Positions 14,586-21,489 of a DNA stretch of 21,873 nt are shown here, one piece after another. Position 1 is the first letter of the stretch. Each line of letters begins with the position of its first letter. The DNA is taken from assembly GCA_025923175.1 (NCBI GenBank), contig JAICGL010000006.1, forward strand, positions 1 through 21,873. The letters run 5' to 3'. The notes under the pieces are model-generated. The model was not told the DNA's origin. It saw only the letters and a list, made by a program, of their open reading frames with translations, and did not search any database. Source of the stretch: Acidimicrobiia bacterium. GTDB taxonomy: Bacteria; Actinomycetota; Acidimicrobiia; IMCC26256; BP-133. Position numbers and translations under genes: made by a program.

Positions 14586-15368
14586 TCAGGCGGAGGATCT
14601 CCGCTGCCGTGCGGCCTTCTCGGGGCGGCCGACCCCGGTCGCCCGCTTGGGAGTGCGCCGGCGCTGTCCCGCGCGGGTCGTGGTGGCCGACGTGGGGTTC
14701 ATCAGCTCGACCCGGCAGAGACCTGGAGCGCTGAAGGGCACCACCCGCACCCCGACGTCATCCCCGGAAGCGACCTCGGCCACGCCACGGACGAGGCCCT
14801 CATGGAAGGCGCAGACGATGGGCCCGTCGGGATCGTCGGGATCGACCCGGAAGGGGCAGTGCTGGAGGTCGATCGCCAGGGCCTCGTTCCGCTTGGCGGT
14901 GGGTGTGGGGGCGAAGCTGAGGTGCTCGAGGGTGTCGGACACCTGCCGCGCCGTCTGCTCGAGAGACGGGTGGCGCAGGACCCGGGCCAGGGCCTGGCCC
15001 CGGCTGCGCCCCTCCTCTTCGGAGACGGCGATAGCGTCCTCGCTGTACGCCCTGCGGATGAGTGCCACCAGACTCTGGACGAACATCCGCATCTCGGGCT
15101 CACCACCGAGGAGGGGGATCCTCAGCCGGTAGCGCTTGGAGGGGCGGCCGCGTCCCGCCGGAACACCCGGCTCCTCGTCAACGAGACCGGCCGCCATCAA
15201 TTTGTCAAGGTGGCCTTGCACCGTCGTCCGGTGGATGCCGATCATCCGCGACAGCTCCGGGATCTGCCGCGGACCCTCCTCGAGGGCCTCCACGATGGCC
15301 AGCCGGGAGGCATCGCCCAGGAGGTGGTGACGCTGCGCTCTGGTCGCACGAGTGTGCCGGGGATCCAT
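14586..15368 (-). CDS. HTH transcriptional regulator with cysteine-containing effector domain, paralog 1
   Basis: The 260-residue protein has an ArsR/SufR-like winged helix-turn-helix at about 8-80 (HHLLGDASRLAIVEALEEGP, IPELSRMIGIHRTTVQGHLD, GRGRPSKRYRL), a helical middle, and a C-terminal sensor part with Cys171 (QHCPFRVDP), Cys186 (IVCAFHEGL) and Cys218 (GLCRVEL). Spaced Cys of this type bind iron-sulfur clusters in SufR-like regulators; here that is an inference. A basic tail (about 225-260) is specific to this copy. It aligns without gaps through the first ~220 residues with the regulator at 16487. ATG preferred (GGGGG about 9 bases upstream); the frame is open further 5'. It is divergent from ctaB and convergent with the oxidase operon. 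Confidence 0.85.
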   Translation of the reverse strand: MDPRHTRATRAQRHHLLGDASRLAIVEALEEGPRQIPELSRMIGIHRTTVQGHLDKLMAAGLVDEEPGVPAGRGRPSKRYRLRIPLLGGEPEMRMFVQSLVALIRRAYSEDAIAVSEEEGRSRGQALARVLRHPSLEQTARQVSDTLEHLSFAPTPTAKRNEALAIDLQHCPFRVDPDDPDGPIVCAFHEGLVRGVAEVASGDDVGVRVVPFSAPGLCRVELMNPTSATTTRAGQRRRTPKRATGVGRPEKAARQRRSSA

Positions 15369-15513
15369 CGTCACAAGCCCCCGGACAGCTGGCGGTTTGT
15401 CGGTTCGGTCATGACTGGGCACGTCCTCGTTGACGGCGACGGGGGGCGGGTCGGTTCGTGTTGCTCTTCGAGTTTCAAGGGTATCCGCCCCAGAATATCT
15501 TGCCCAAAGACAT

Positions 15514-15525
15514 TCGCGATCGCGA
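15514..15525. promoter_or_regulatory. Perfect 12-base palindrome between regulator 1 and ctaB
   Basis: TCGCGATCGCGA, perfectly self-complementary, lies in the 185-base divergent intergenic region, 28 bases before the ctaB start. It is a candidate operator for one or both flanking HTH dimers. A core so rich in CG and GATC could also be a methylation-type site. Confidence 0.4.
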
Positions 15526-15553
15526 CAATCAGCTTGCAACCTGGAGAATGGCG

Positions 15554-16465
15554 ATGAGCCTCGGCGAGGTCGTCGGCCGCCCTGCCCGCTCGCTCGGGGT
15601 TCTTCCGCTCATGGCCGACCTCGTCGCCCTGACGAAGCCCCGGATCTTGGAGCTCGTCGTGGTGACGGGCGCGACGACGTCCCTGATCGCGGCCGGAGGA
15701 TGGCCGGGAGGGCGAGCTCTGGCGGCAGTCATCCTCGGAGGCGGCATGGCCGCCGGCGGGGCAGGGAGCATTAACTGCGCCTTGGAGGCGGAGCTCGATC
15801 GCCGGATGCCGAGGACCCGGCACCGCCCCGTGGCGGCTGGACGGGTACCCGCCTCGGTGGCGCTGGCCCAGGGAGTGTTGCTGAATGTGCTGGCCGGGTT
15901 GCTGATCGTCGGGGTTGCGAACCGTCTGACGGCCGCGCTGACCCTGGCAGGAACCGCCTGGTACGTCTTCGTCTACACCCTCTGGCTCAAGCCCCGTACG
16001 AGCCAGAACATCGTCATCGGCGGGGTCGCCGGGTCCTTTCCGCCACTCGCGGGCTGGGCCGCCGTCGACGGCGGTGTGGGGATCACGGCGTTCGCGCTGG
16101 CGGCCGTGATCTTCCTCTGGACGCCTCCCCACTTCTGGGCGCTGGCCACGCTCGTCGATGACGACTACCGGGAGGCGGGTGTCCCGATGCGCCCGTCCGT
16201 CGTCGGAGCCGCCCGGACGGCCCGCGCCATGCAGGCATACGCCATCGCAACTGTAGGAGTCAGTCTCGTCCCCGTGATTGTGGCGGGCGACCTCGGGATC
16301 CTCTATCTGGCGGTCGCCCTCACCAGCGGCGGATGGCTCATCGGGGCCTGCGACCGGCACCGCCGCCGGCTGGAAGCGGCCACCGCCCGACGGGTGTTCA
16401 TGACCTCCCTCGGCTACCTCGGGGCGCTCTTCCTTGCCGCGGCCGCCGACGGCGTGCTGCTCTAA
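15554..16465 (+). CDS. ctaB: Protoheme IX farnesyltransferase (heme O synthase)
   Basis: CtaB adds farnesyl to heme b to give heme O, the precursor of the heme a needed by the oxidase encoded upstream. The 303-residue polytopic protein shows family phrases LTKPRILELVVVTGA (about 21-35), the first Asp-type motif region INCALEAELDRRMPRTRHRP (about 73-92), YTLWLKPRTSQNIVIGG, FPPLAGW, and WTPPHFWAL with DDDYREAGVPM. In the first motif the usual N-x3-D-x3-D reads N-x3-E-x3-D (see findings). The ATG at 15554 has CTGGAG 7 bases upstream and gives a normal length; the frame is open to 15458 but that part reads as leader. It lies 21 bases before the second regulator, probably as an operon. The heme A synthase gene (ctaA) is not in the window. 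Confidence 0.95.
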   Translation: MSLGEVVGRPARSLGVLPLMADLVALTKPRILELVVVTGATTSLIAAGGWPGGRALAAVILGGGMAAGGAGSINCALEAELDRRMPRTRHRPVAAGRVPASVALAQGVLLNVLAGLLIVGVANRLTAALTLAGTAWYVFVYTLWLKPRTSQNIVIGGVAGSFPPLAGWAAVDGGVGITAFALAAVIFLWTPPHFWALATLVDDDYREAGVPMRPSVVGAARTARAMQAYAIATVGVSLVPVIVAGDLGILYLAVALTSGGWLIGACDRHRRRLEAATARRVFMTSLGYLGALFLAAAADGVLL

Positions 16466-16486
16466 CCGGATCGAACGGAGCCGAAC

Positions 16487-17206
16487 ATGCCCGAAGGTGA
16501 TCCCCAGCGGGTACGGGCTCAGCGTCACCGCCTGCTGGGCGACGCGCGGCGCTTGGCCATCGTGGAGGCCCTCGGGGAGGGCCCTCGCCAGATTCCGGAG
16601 CTGTCCCGGCTGCTCGGGATTCACCCCACAACGGTGCGAGCCCACCTCGACAAGTTGCTCGCCGCCGGAGTTCTCGAGGAAGAGCGGGGCACCCCGGCCG
16701 GGCGGGGCCGCCCGTCCAAGCGGTATCGGCTCCGTGAGCCGCTCCTCGCCGGCGATCCGGAGCTGCGTCTGTTCGTCGGCAGCCTGGTCTCCCTCCTGCG
16801 CCGGGCTTACGGCCCCGGCGCGGCTACCGCCGCCGAGGAGGAGGGAGTCCGCCGCGGCCACCAGCTCGGCCGCGACTTCCGGCATCCCTCGCCGGAGCAG
16901 ACGGCCCAGGAGGTAATCGCGCTCCTCGAGCGGCTCTCGTTCGCGCCAGCGGCGCCGGTCCGCCAGAACGGGGGCTTCAGCGTCGACATCCGCCATTGCC
17001 CGTTCCAGGTAGACCCTCGCGATCCCGACGGAGCCATCGTCTGCGCCTTTCACGAAGGATTGGTCAGGGGCGTTGCCGAGGTCGCCTCGGCATCGGATGT
17101 GGCCGTCCGGCTGGTGCCGTTCGTGGCGCCCGACGTCTGCCGGATCGAGCTCTGCCCCGCCTGCGGGGACGTCATTCCTCCCGGAGTGAGCAGAACGACG
17201 CACTGA
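16487..17206 (+). CDS. HTH transcriptional regulator with cysteine-containing effector domain, paralog 2
   Basis: The 239-residue protein is a close paralog of the regulator at 14586: the HTH (HRLLGDARRLAIVEALGEGP; RLLGIHPTTVRAHLD; GRGRPSKRYRL) and effector domain align without gaps, and Cys171, Cys186 and Cys218 have identical numbers. It has two further cysteines in ELCPACGD (223 and 226), a possible extra metal-binding pair absent from paralog 1, and lacks the basic tail. CGGAG precedes the ATG. It is probably co-transcribed with ctaB. A role in controlling heme/copper oxidase genes in response to a cluster or metal signal is inferred only. Confidence 0.87.
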   Translation: MPEGDPQRVRAQRHRLLGDARRLAIVEALGEGPRQIPELSRLLGIHPTTVRAHLDKLLAAGVLEEERGTPAGRGRPSKRYRLREPLLAGDPELRLFVGSLVSLLRRAYGPGAATAAEEEGVRRGHQLGRDFRHPSPEQTAQEVIALLERLSFAPAAPVRQNGGFSVDIRHCPFQVDPRDPDGAIVCAFHEGLVRGVAEVASASDVAVRLVPFVAPDVCRIELCPACGDVIPPGVSRTTH

Positions 17207-17376
17207 ACAAGGGACCGGCCGGGCATTCCTGGAGTTGGCAATCGGGTTCGTGTTGAGCCACGAGGCACTTGCCCGAGGACCGCGGCTTACCCGGCCGTTC
17301 CCCTTCTCAGTGCGTCACGCGGGCTCCGTTCTACCCAAGGGAAGTCGCGATCTGATGACGATCGGGCCACAACTGT

Positions 17377-17955
17377 CTACCGAAGGAGGCCGGCGTAGTC
17401 GGTCGTCCGGAGAGTCTCGGAGGTCAGGGTCCCGTCGGCTCGGGGCACCTCGACCGCCTGTCCTTCCAGGAGGAAACGGACCTGCGCCACACCGGGCACG
17501 GCCGTGGCGGTGAGCACGAGCTGGGCGACGGCGAGGATCTGCTCCTGACCACCCACGTCCACCAGGGCGCCGCTGAGGTCCACGACAGCGGTGTCCCCGT
17601 CCACGCGGGCGGACCGCAGCGTCGTCTGGGCGCTGATGGCCGATCGGATCCCGGTGCCGAACTCGGCCTCGGTCGGACCCTTGAGCAGGAGGTTGAGCGC
17701 GCCGGCCAGGTCGTGACCGGAAGTGCTCCGCCGGACGGCAACGAGATGCTCGGCCTGCACGAGGAAAATCTCGGCGTTGACCTCCGGTCTCGCCGTACCG
17801 TCACGGGCCTGCGGTTGCCCATCGACGGGGGCCAGCGCCGGGTTCACGACACCGCCCGGAAGGATCGTCGGTCGGGGGTCGTGCGGAATCCCACAGGCCG
17901 CCGCGGCCGTCGCGATGAGAGTGGCGATGATCCAGCTCCGCAGCCGGCGGCTCAT
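17377..17955 (-). CDS. GerMN-domain lipoprotein (LpqB-like partner of the kinase)
   Basis: The 192-residue product has a lipoprotein signal (TAAAAC, Cys21) and then a GerMN-like domain (about 58-190): AEIFLVQAEHLVAVRRS, LAGALNLLLKGPTEAEFGTGIRSAI, the strand-turn phrase SARVDGDTAVVDLSGAL, and QILAVAQLVLTATAVPGVAQVRFLLEGQAVEVPRADG. In actinobacteria GerMN proteins such as LpqB sit next to the MtrB kinase and modulate it from outside the membrane. Here the gene overlaps the kinase stop by 4 bases (ATGA), which shows coupled translation. It lacks the C-terminal propeller of LpqB, so it is a shorter version. The convergent gap 17207-17376 on its far side holds no gene that I can support. Confidence 0.9.
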   Translation of the reverse strand: MSRRLRSWIIATLIATAAAACGIPHDPRPTILPGGVVNPALAPVDGQPQARDGTARPEVNAEIFLVQAEHLVAVRRSTSGHDLAGALNLLLKGPTEAEFGTGIRSAISAQTTLRSARVDGDTAVVDLSGALVDVGGQEQILAVAQLVLTATAVPGVAQVRFLLEGQAVEVPRADGTLTSETLRTTDYAGLLR

Positions 17956-19346
17956 CTCACCACCGGAAGCTCGACGACGAAGCGGGCGCCGCCATCGGCG
18001 GTGGCGCGGTCTTCGACCCAGACGCGGCCGCCGTGCAGGGCGACGTGCTCCGCCACCAGCGCTAGACCTAACCCCACTCCCCCACCGGCCGGGCGGCTCG
18101 TGTAGCGGCCACGGTAGAAGCGCTCGAAGATCCGCTCCCGGTCCTCCGCAGGGACGCCAGGCCCGCGGTCTTCGACGACGATCCGGGCCATGCCGTCGGA
18201 AGCTTCGATCCGGACCCGATCAACACCGCCGCCGTGGAGGTTGGCGTTCTCGACGAGGTTGGCGATCACCTGCTCCAGGCGCCGTTTGTCGGCGTCGACA
18301 ACGGCATCGGTTGCGGAGGCGGTGACCTCCACCGGCACCTCACCGTCGGGAAATGACTCGACGGCGTGCAGGACGAGCTCGCCGAGAAACACCCGCTCGA
18401 ACGAGCCCTCGGCGACCCCGGCGTCGAAGCGGGAGATCTCGATCAGATCCTGCACGAGCCGCTCGAAACGGTTGAGTTCCCGGCTGAGGACGTCGAGGCT
18501 GCGGGCCGTGCGTTCGTCCATCGACGCTCGCCGTGTCTCCATGTTCTGGAGGGCGGAGCGGAGTGCGGTCAGCGGGGAGCGGAGCTCGTGGCTGACGTTG
18601 GAGGCGAACCGGGCGTCTCGCTCGATGCGGGCCTGGAGGCTGGCCACCATCTGGTTGAAGCTCTCGGCGAGGGCGGCGAGCTCGAGTTCGTTGCCGACGT
18701 CGAGGCGGGCGTGCAGTTCGCCGCCGGCGATCGTGGTGGCGGTGGCTCCGATCTCGGCCAGAGGGTCGAGCAACCGGCGGCTGGCCCAGATGCCGAGGCC
18801 GCCAGCCCCGACCATGGCCGCTGCCGCCGCGGTCGTGAGCGCGACCCGCAGGGTCCGCAACGTGCGGTCGAGCTCGTGCAGCGGGAAGACTTCGAAGTAT
18901 GCGTCCCCGTCGGGCAGGGGCAGGCCGACGGCCAGCCGGGGCGCGCCCTCGATGACGTAGCGTTGCCGGGCCCGGCTCCGGCCTTCTACCACGGCCTCCT
19001 GCAGCGGCTCGGGAAGTGCGTCACGACCCAGCTCGAGGGAGGCGGCGAACCAGCGACCCCGATGGTGGACCACCGTGCTCGACCCGGCTGGACTCTGCAG
19101 TGAACTCAGGAGTTGCGGCACGTCGCTGTCCGACCGCAGCGCCCCTCCGACGAGGCGGGCGTTGACCTGAGCCTGCCGCTGCGCCGACGTTTGCCGCTGG
19201 CTCAGGAGGTAGCGCCGGGTCAGTCCGTAGCTGAGGAAGGCGACGGCCGCCGACAGGAACAACGAGCCGCCCACGAAGGCGGCGAGAAGCCGGGAGCGCA
19301 GCCGGAGCCGGCGCGTTCCCGGGTCACGTCGCTTGCGAGCGGGCAC
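17952..19346 (-). CDS. Sensor histidine kinase (MtrB-like)
   Basis: The 464-residue membrane kinase has helix 1 at about 18-42, an extracytoplasmic sensor loop (about 45-165), helix 2 at about 171-189, a HAMP domain (190-243), the dimerisation/phosphoacceptor domain with His253 (NVSHELRSPLTAL), and an ATPase domain with N box NLVENANLHGG (363-373), G1 EDRGPGVP (392-399), FERFYRGR and G2 GGGVGLGLAL (421-430). All catalytic elements are intact. The start is GTG 19346: the upstream part of the frame lies within the STAS gene and is not kinase-like. It overlaps the STAS gene by 23 bases and the GerMN gene by 4. The likely partner response regulator is encoded divergently at 20021. Confidence 0.93.
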   Translation of the reverse strand: MPARKRRDPGTRRLRLRSRLLAAFVGGSLFLSAAVAFLSYGLTRRYLLSQRQTSAQRQAQVNARLVGGALRSDSDVPQLLSSLQSPAGSSTVVHHRGRWFAASLELGRDALPEPLQEAVVEGRSRARQRYVIEGAPRLAVGLPLPDGDAYFEVFPLHELDRTLRTLRVALTTAAAAAMVGAGGLGIWASRRLLDPLAEIGATATTIAGGELHARLDVGNELELAALAESFNQMVASLQARIERDARFASNVSHELRSPLTALRSALQNMETRRASMDERTARSLDVLSRELNRFERLVQDLIEISRFDAGVAEGSFERVFLGELVLHAVESFPDGEVPVEVTASATDAVVDADKRRLEQVIANLVENANLHGGGVDRVRIEASDGMARIVVEDRGPGVPAEDRERIFERFYRGRYTSRPAGGGVGLGLALVAEHVALHGGRVWVEDRATADGGARFVVELPVVR

Positions 19347-19638
19347 GCCGCCGAGCGTAGGCGCGCAACACCGCCTGGCGACCGGGCTTGCCGTCGGCTC
19401 GCAGCGTGATCTTCTCCGGGAAGGCATGCCATGGCGCCCGGCGGAACAGGAGCAGCGAGGCGGCTTCGGGAGTCATGGAGTCAATCTGGCCCAGCTCGAT
19501 CTGGACCGCCTGGCAGGCGGTGGCAGCCGCCGCCGCGAACTCCAGCAGGTTGAGCGCCGCTTCCTCGTCCAGCAGGCCCCGCACCTCGACGATCGACACG
19601 GCGCCCTCGATCCGGACGCGGAATTCGTGAGTGCTCAA
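19324..19638 (-). CDS. STAS-domain-like protein
   Basis: The 104-residue protein fits a STAS fold (anti-anti-sigma/SpoIIAA type): FRVRIEGAVSIVEVRGLLDEEAALNLLEFAAAAAT (about 6-40), QIELGQIDSMTPEAASLLLF (46-65, where SpoIIAA proteins have their D-S motif and phosphorylatable Ser; here Asp53-Ser54), and a basic C-terminus. It would bind a partner protein or small molecule rather than act as an enzyme. The TTG at 19638 is chosen because it overlaps the stop of the upstream small gene by four bases (TTGA) and begins the STAS homology; AGGTGG lies about 9 bases before it. Its 3' end overlaps the kinase start. Confidence 0.65.
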   Translation of the reverse strand: MSTHEFRVRIEGAVSIVEVRGLLDEEAALNLLEFAAAAATACQAVQIELGQIDSMTPEAASLLLFRRAPWHAFPEKITLRADGKPGRQAVLRAYARRRARSQAT

Positions 19639-19859
19639 GCCGCACCATCCACCTGCGACCAGCCGCCGAAGGGCCGGAGCGGGTGGCGGGGTCGCGGTGC
19701 CGCCACCCGATGCCCGCCGACCCGGAGTTCCTCCTTCCACCGCACGGCGTCGAGCCCGACCCGGGCCTCCCGAGGCAATCGCCGGAAGCGTCGGGTCGCG
19801 CCGTCGAAGACATTGGTGTAGGCGCATGAGTCGAGGAGTTGCAGGCCTTGGATGTCCAC
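19635..19859 (-). CDS. Small protein of unknown function upstream of the STAS gene
   Basis: The 74-residue frame has GC-rich third positions like its neighbours and ends in a 4-base overlap with the STAS start, both of which favour a real gene. The sequence reads DIQGLQLLDSCAYTNVFDG then ATRRFRRLPREAR, RWKEELRVGGHRV and a Pro/Arg-rich end; no family recognised. It looks soluble and basic. GTG 19859 is the only reasonable start, but no ribosome site is seen. An AGAAACGGAG segment further 5' (about 19895) has no start codon at the right distance, so the true N-terminus may differ. Confidence 0.45.
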   Translation of the reverse strand: MDIQGLQLLDSCAYTNVFDGATRRFRRLPREARVGLDAVRWKEELRVGGHRVAAPRPRHPLRPFGGWSQVDGAA

Positions 19860-19929
19860 CGGGTTGAGAATGCGCTCGCCTGACCGCGAACGGGACTCCG
19901 TTTCTTTGCGATTCGATGACGATGTTCGC

Positions 19930-19944
19930 GTTCGGTGACCGAAC
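19930..19944. promoter_or_regulatory. Perfect palindrome in the kinase/regulator divergent region
   Basis: GTTCGGT-g-ACCGAAC: 7-base arms around one base, in the 161 bases between the kinase operon start (19859) and the response regulator start (20021). It is a good candidate operator, perhaps for autoregulation by the response regulator. Confidence 0.5.
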
Positions 19945-20020
19945 CCGGCCCTGCGCGGTCAGGGGCTGTCGGTGGTGCCGCGGCCGACGGCTGCGTCGCG
20001 CGCTCTTAGGATGGCCGGTC

Positions 20021-20707
20021 GTGGCGACGACGAGAATCCTGTTTGTGGAGGACGACGACGCGATCCGGGAAACGACACGGGTGGCCCTGGAGGACGAGGA
20101 CTACGTCGTCGACGAGGCGACGAGCGGTGAGGAGGCGCTCCGTACGTTCGACCGGCGCCCGCCCGACTGTGTGCTCCTGGACATCATGCTGCCGGATACG
20201 AACGGCTTCGAGGTCTGCCGGTCACTCCGTCAGCGCAGTTCTGTCCCGATCATCATGGTCACCGCCCGCTCTGACACTTTCGACGTGGTGGCGGGCCTCG
20301 AAGCGGGCGCCGACGACTACGTCACCAAGCCCTTCCAGCCCAAGGAGCTCGCCGCCCGAATTCGGGCCCTGCTCCGCCGGGCCCGGGGAATGGAGGCTCC
20401 GTCGTCGGCCATCCGGCTCGGCGCCGACCTCGTCGTCATTCCCGACGAGGGCGTCGTCCGCAGCAAGGGCGAAGAGATCCACCTGACCCGTACCGAGTTC
20501 CGGCTCCTCTGCGAGATGGCCAGCAACCCCGGGCGGATGTTCACCCGGGAGATGCTCCTCGAGCGGATCTGGGGCTACGGCTACTTCGGCGACGGCAAGA
20601 TCGTCGACGTTCACATCTACCGTTTGCGGGCGAAGATCGAGGAGGACGCCGCCAACCCGCGGCATCTCATCACCGTGCGGGGCCTGGGCTACAAGGTCCT
20701 GTCCTGA
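20021..20707 (+). CDS. OmpR/PhoB-family response regulator (MtrA-like)
   Basis: The 228-residue DNA-binding regulator has a receiver domain (about 4-118) with the acidic pocket VEDDD (9-13), phosphoacceptor Asp54 (VLLDIMLPD), switch Thr in MVTAR and the conserved Lys in YVTKPF. It continues into a winged-helix output domain (about 132-228) with LTRTEFRLLCEMASNPGRMF, LLERIWGYGYFGDGKIVDVH, YRLRAKIE and TVRGLGYKV. This resembles actinobacterial MtrA. The start is GTG 20021, with AGGA 9 bases upstream, because the receiver homology (TRILFVEDD) begins there; the longer open frame has an unrelated N-terminus. It is divergent from the histidine kinase operon, its probable partner. Confidence 0.94.
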   Translation: MATTRILFVEDDDAIRETTRVALEDEDYVVDEATSGEEALRTFDRRPPDCVLLDIMLPDTNGFEVCRSLRQRSSVPIIMVTARSDTFDVVAGLEAGADDYVTKPFQPKELAARIRALLRRARGMEAPSSAIRLGADLVVIPDEGVVRSKGEEIHLTRTEFRLLCEMASNPGRMFTREMLLERIWGYGYFGDGKIVDVHIYRLRAKIEEDAANPRHLITVRGLGYKVLS

Positions 20708-20727
20708 CGCCGGTGGATCGCGTCGAA

Positions 20728-20757
20728 GTCGCGAGCCGTTCGTCATCAGTTCGCGAC
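20728..20757 (+). terminator. Weak hairpin after the response regulator
   Basis: GTCGCGA and TCGCGAC form a 7-bp stem with a 16-base loop, 21 bases after the stop. No T run follows. It may be a weak terminator, but the loop is long. Confidence 0.25.
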
Positions 20758-20833
20758 CGGGATGGGGGATAACTCCGGAGCGCCCGACCGCCGCCAGCCC
20801 GGCGCGGGTGGATCAGCGGGCTTGATCGACGCC

Positions 20834-20838
20834 GGAGG
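20834..20838 (+). promoter_or_regulatory. Ribosome binding site deciding a TTG start
   Basis: GGAGG lies 6 bases before TTG at 20845, the best-spaced start for the next gene. Confidence 0.7.
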
Positions 20839-20844
20839 TAATTC

Positions 20845-21273
20845 TTGGGTCGGGATGCACTTCCCGGAGAGGTCCACGCCCTCGTGGCGCGGTACTTCAA
20901 GACCAGCAGCGACGTCGACGTCGTGCTGCTCCTCCACTACCACCGAGGTCCGTGGAGCACCCGGGCGGTGGCCGGCCGGTTGCATCTGCATCCTGACCAG
21001 GCACAGGGCATCCTGGACCGGCTGGCGGCGAGCGGCCTGCTGCACCGTGACACCGGCGGCTACCGGTACGAGCCGGTCCATCCAGCCGCCTCGGCCGCCG
21101 TCGACCGTCTGGCGACGCTCCATCCCAGCTACCGCATCGCGATCCTCACCGTGATCTTCGACGCGAGCCGAACGACCGGGCGCCTCGGGCCGCTTGCGGC
21201 TTCGAGCCCGCTCGAAGAAGGCGACGAGGTCCAGTCCGCCCGGCGACCACGTGATCGAGGCCATAGCACGTAG
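20845..21273 (+). CDS. Small winged-helix-like protein, unknown function
   Basis: The 142-residue product reads as a winged helix-turn-helix: a helix with SDVDVVLLLHYHRGPWSTRAV (about 22-42), then AGRLHLHPDQAQGILDRLAASGLL (the recognition-helix-like part, 43-66), a wing with YRYEP, and a final helix AVDRLATLHPSYRIAILTVIFD. This is the layout of small actinobacterial and other bacterial hypothetical regulators. The tail after about 110 is polar and not recognisable. The TTG start is set by a strong GGAGG. It could bind DNA, but it has no recognised effector domain. It follows the response regulator by 137 bases on the same strand; whether they share a transcript is unknown. Confidence 0.65.
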   Translation: MGRDALPGEVHALVARYFKTSSDVDVVLLLHYHRGPWSTRAVAGRLHLHPDQAQGILDRLAASGLLHRDTGGYRYEPVHPAASAAVDRLATLHPSYRIAILTVIFDASRTTGRLGPLAASSPLEEGDEVQSARRPRDRGHST

Positions 21274-21489
21274 CGGGCGATGACAGGGACGGTCGGGGGC
21301 CGACCCTGACCCCCACCGGGGCGATGGCACTATGCCAACTACTACGAGCCGCTGCCGTGGCATCGAAGCGAACCTCGCAACGGCCAACGTCGCCGACTAT
21401 CCGATGGCCGAACTCTCAGTCGCTCGCGGCCGACAGGCATCCGCCTTGCCAAAGCCGGATAACCGGCGAGTCCCCCTACCATCGTTGCG

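Noticed and set aside
15371..17203. A 610-codon open frame on the minus strand across ctaB and regulator 2
   Set aside because: It is antisense to two clear genes in their codon-position-biased GC pattern; its translation is low-complexity and matches no family.
17197..17316. 10-base inverted repeat (GACGCACTGA ... TCAGTGCGTC) in the convergent gap after regulator 2
   Set aside because: The arms are about 100 bases apart with no further pairing, too far for a terminator; probably chance.
20746..21387. 213-codon minus-strand frame over the winged-helix gene
   Set aside because: It is the shadow of the plus-strand gene, which has a strong ribosome site and HTH-like sequence.
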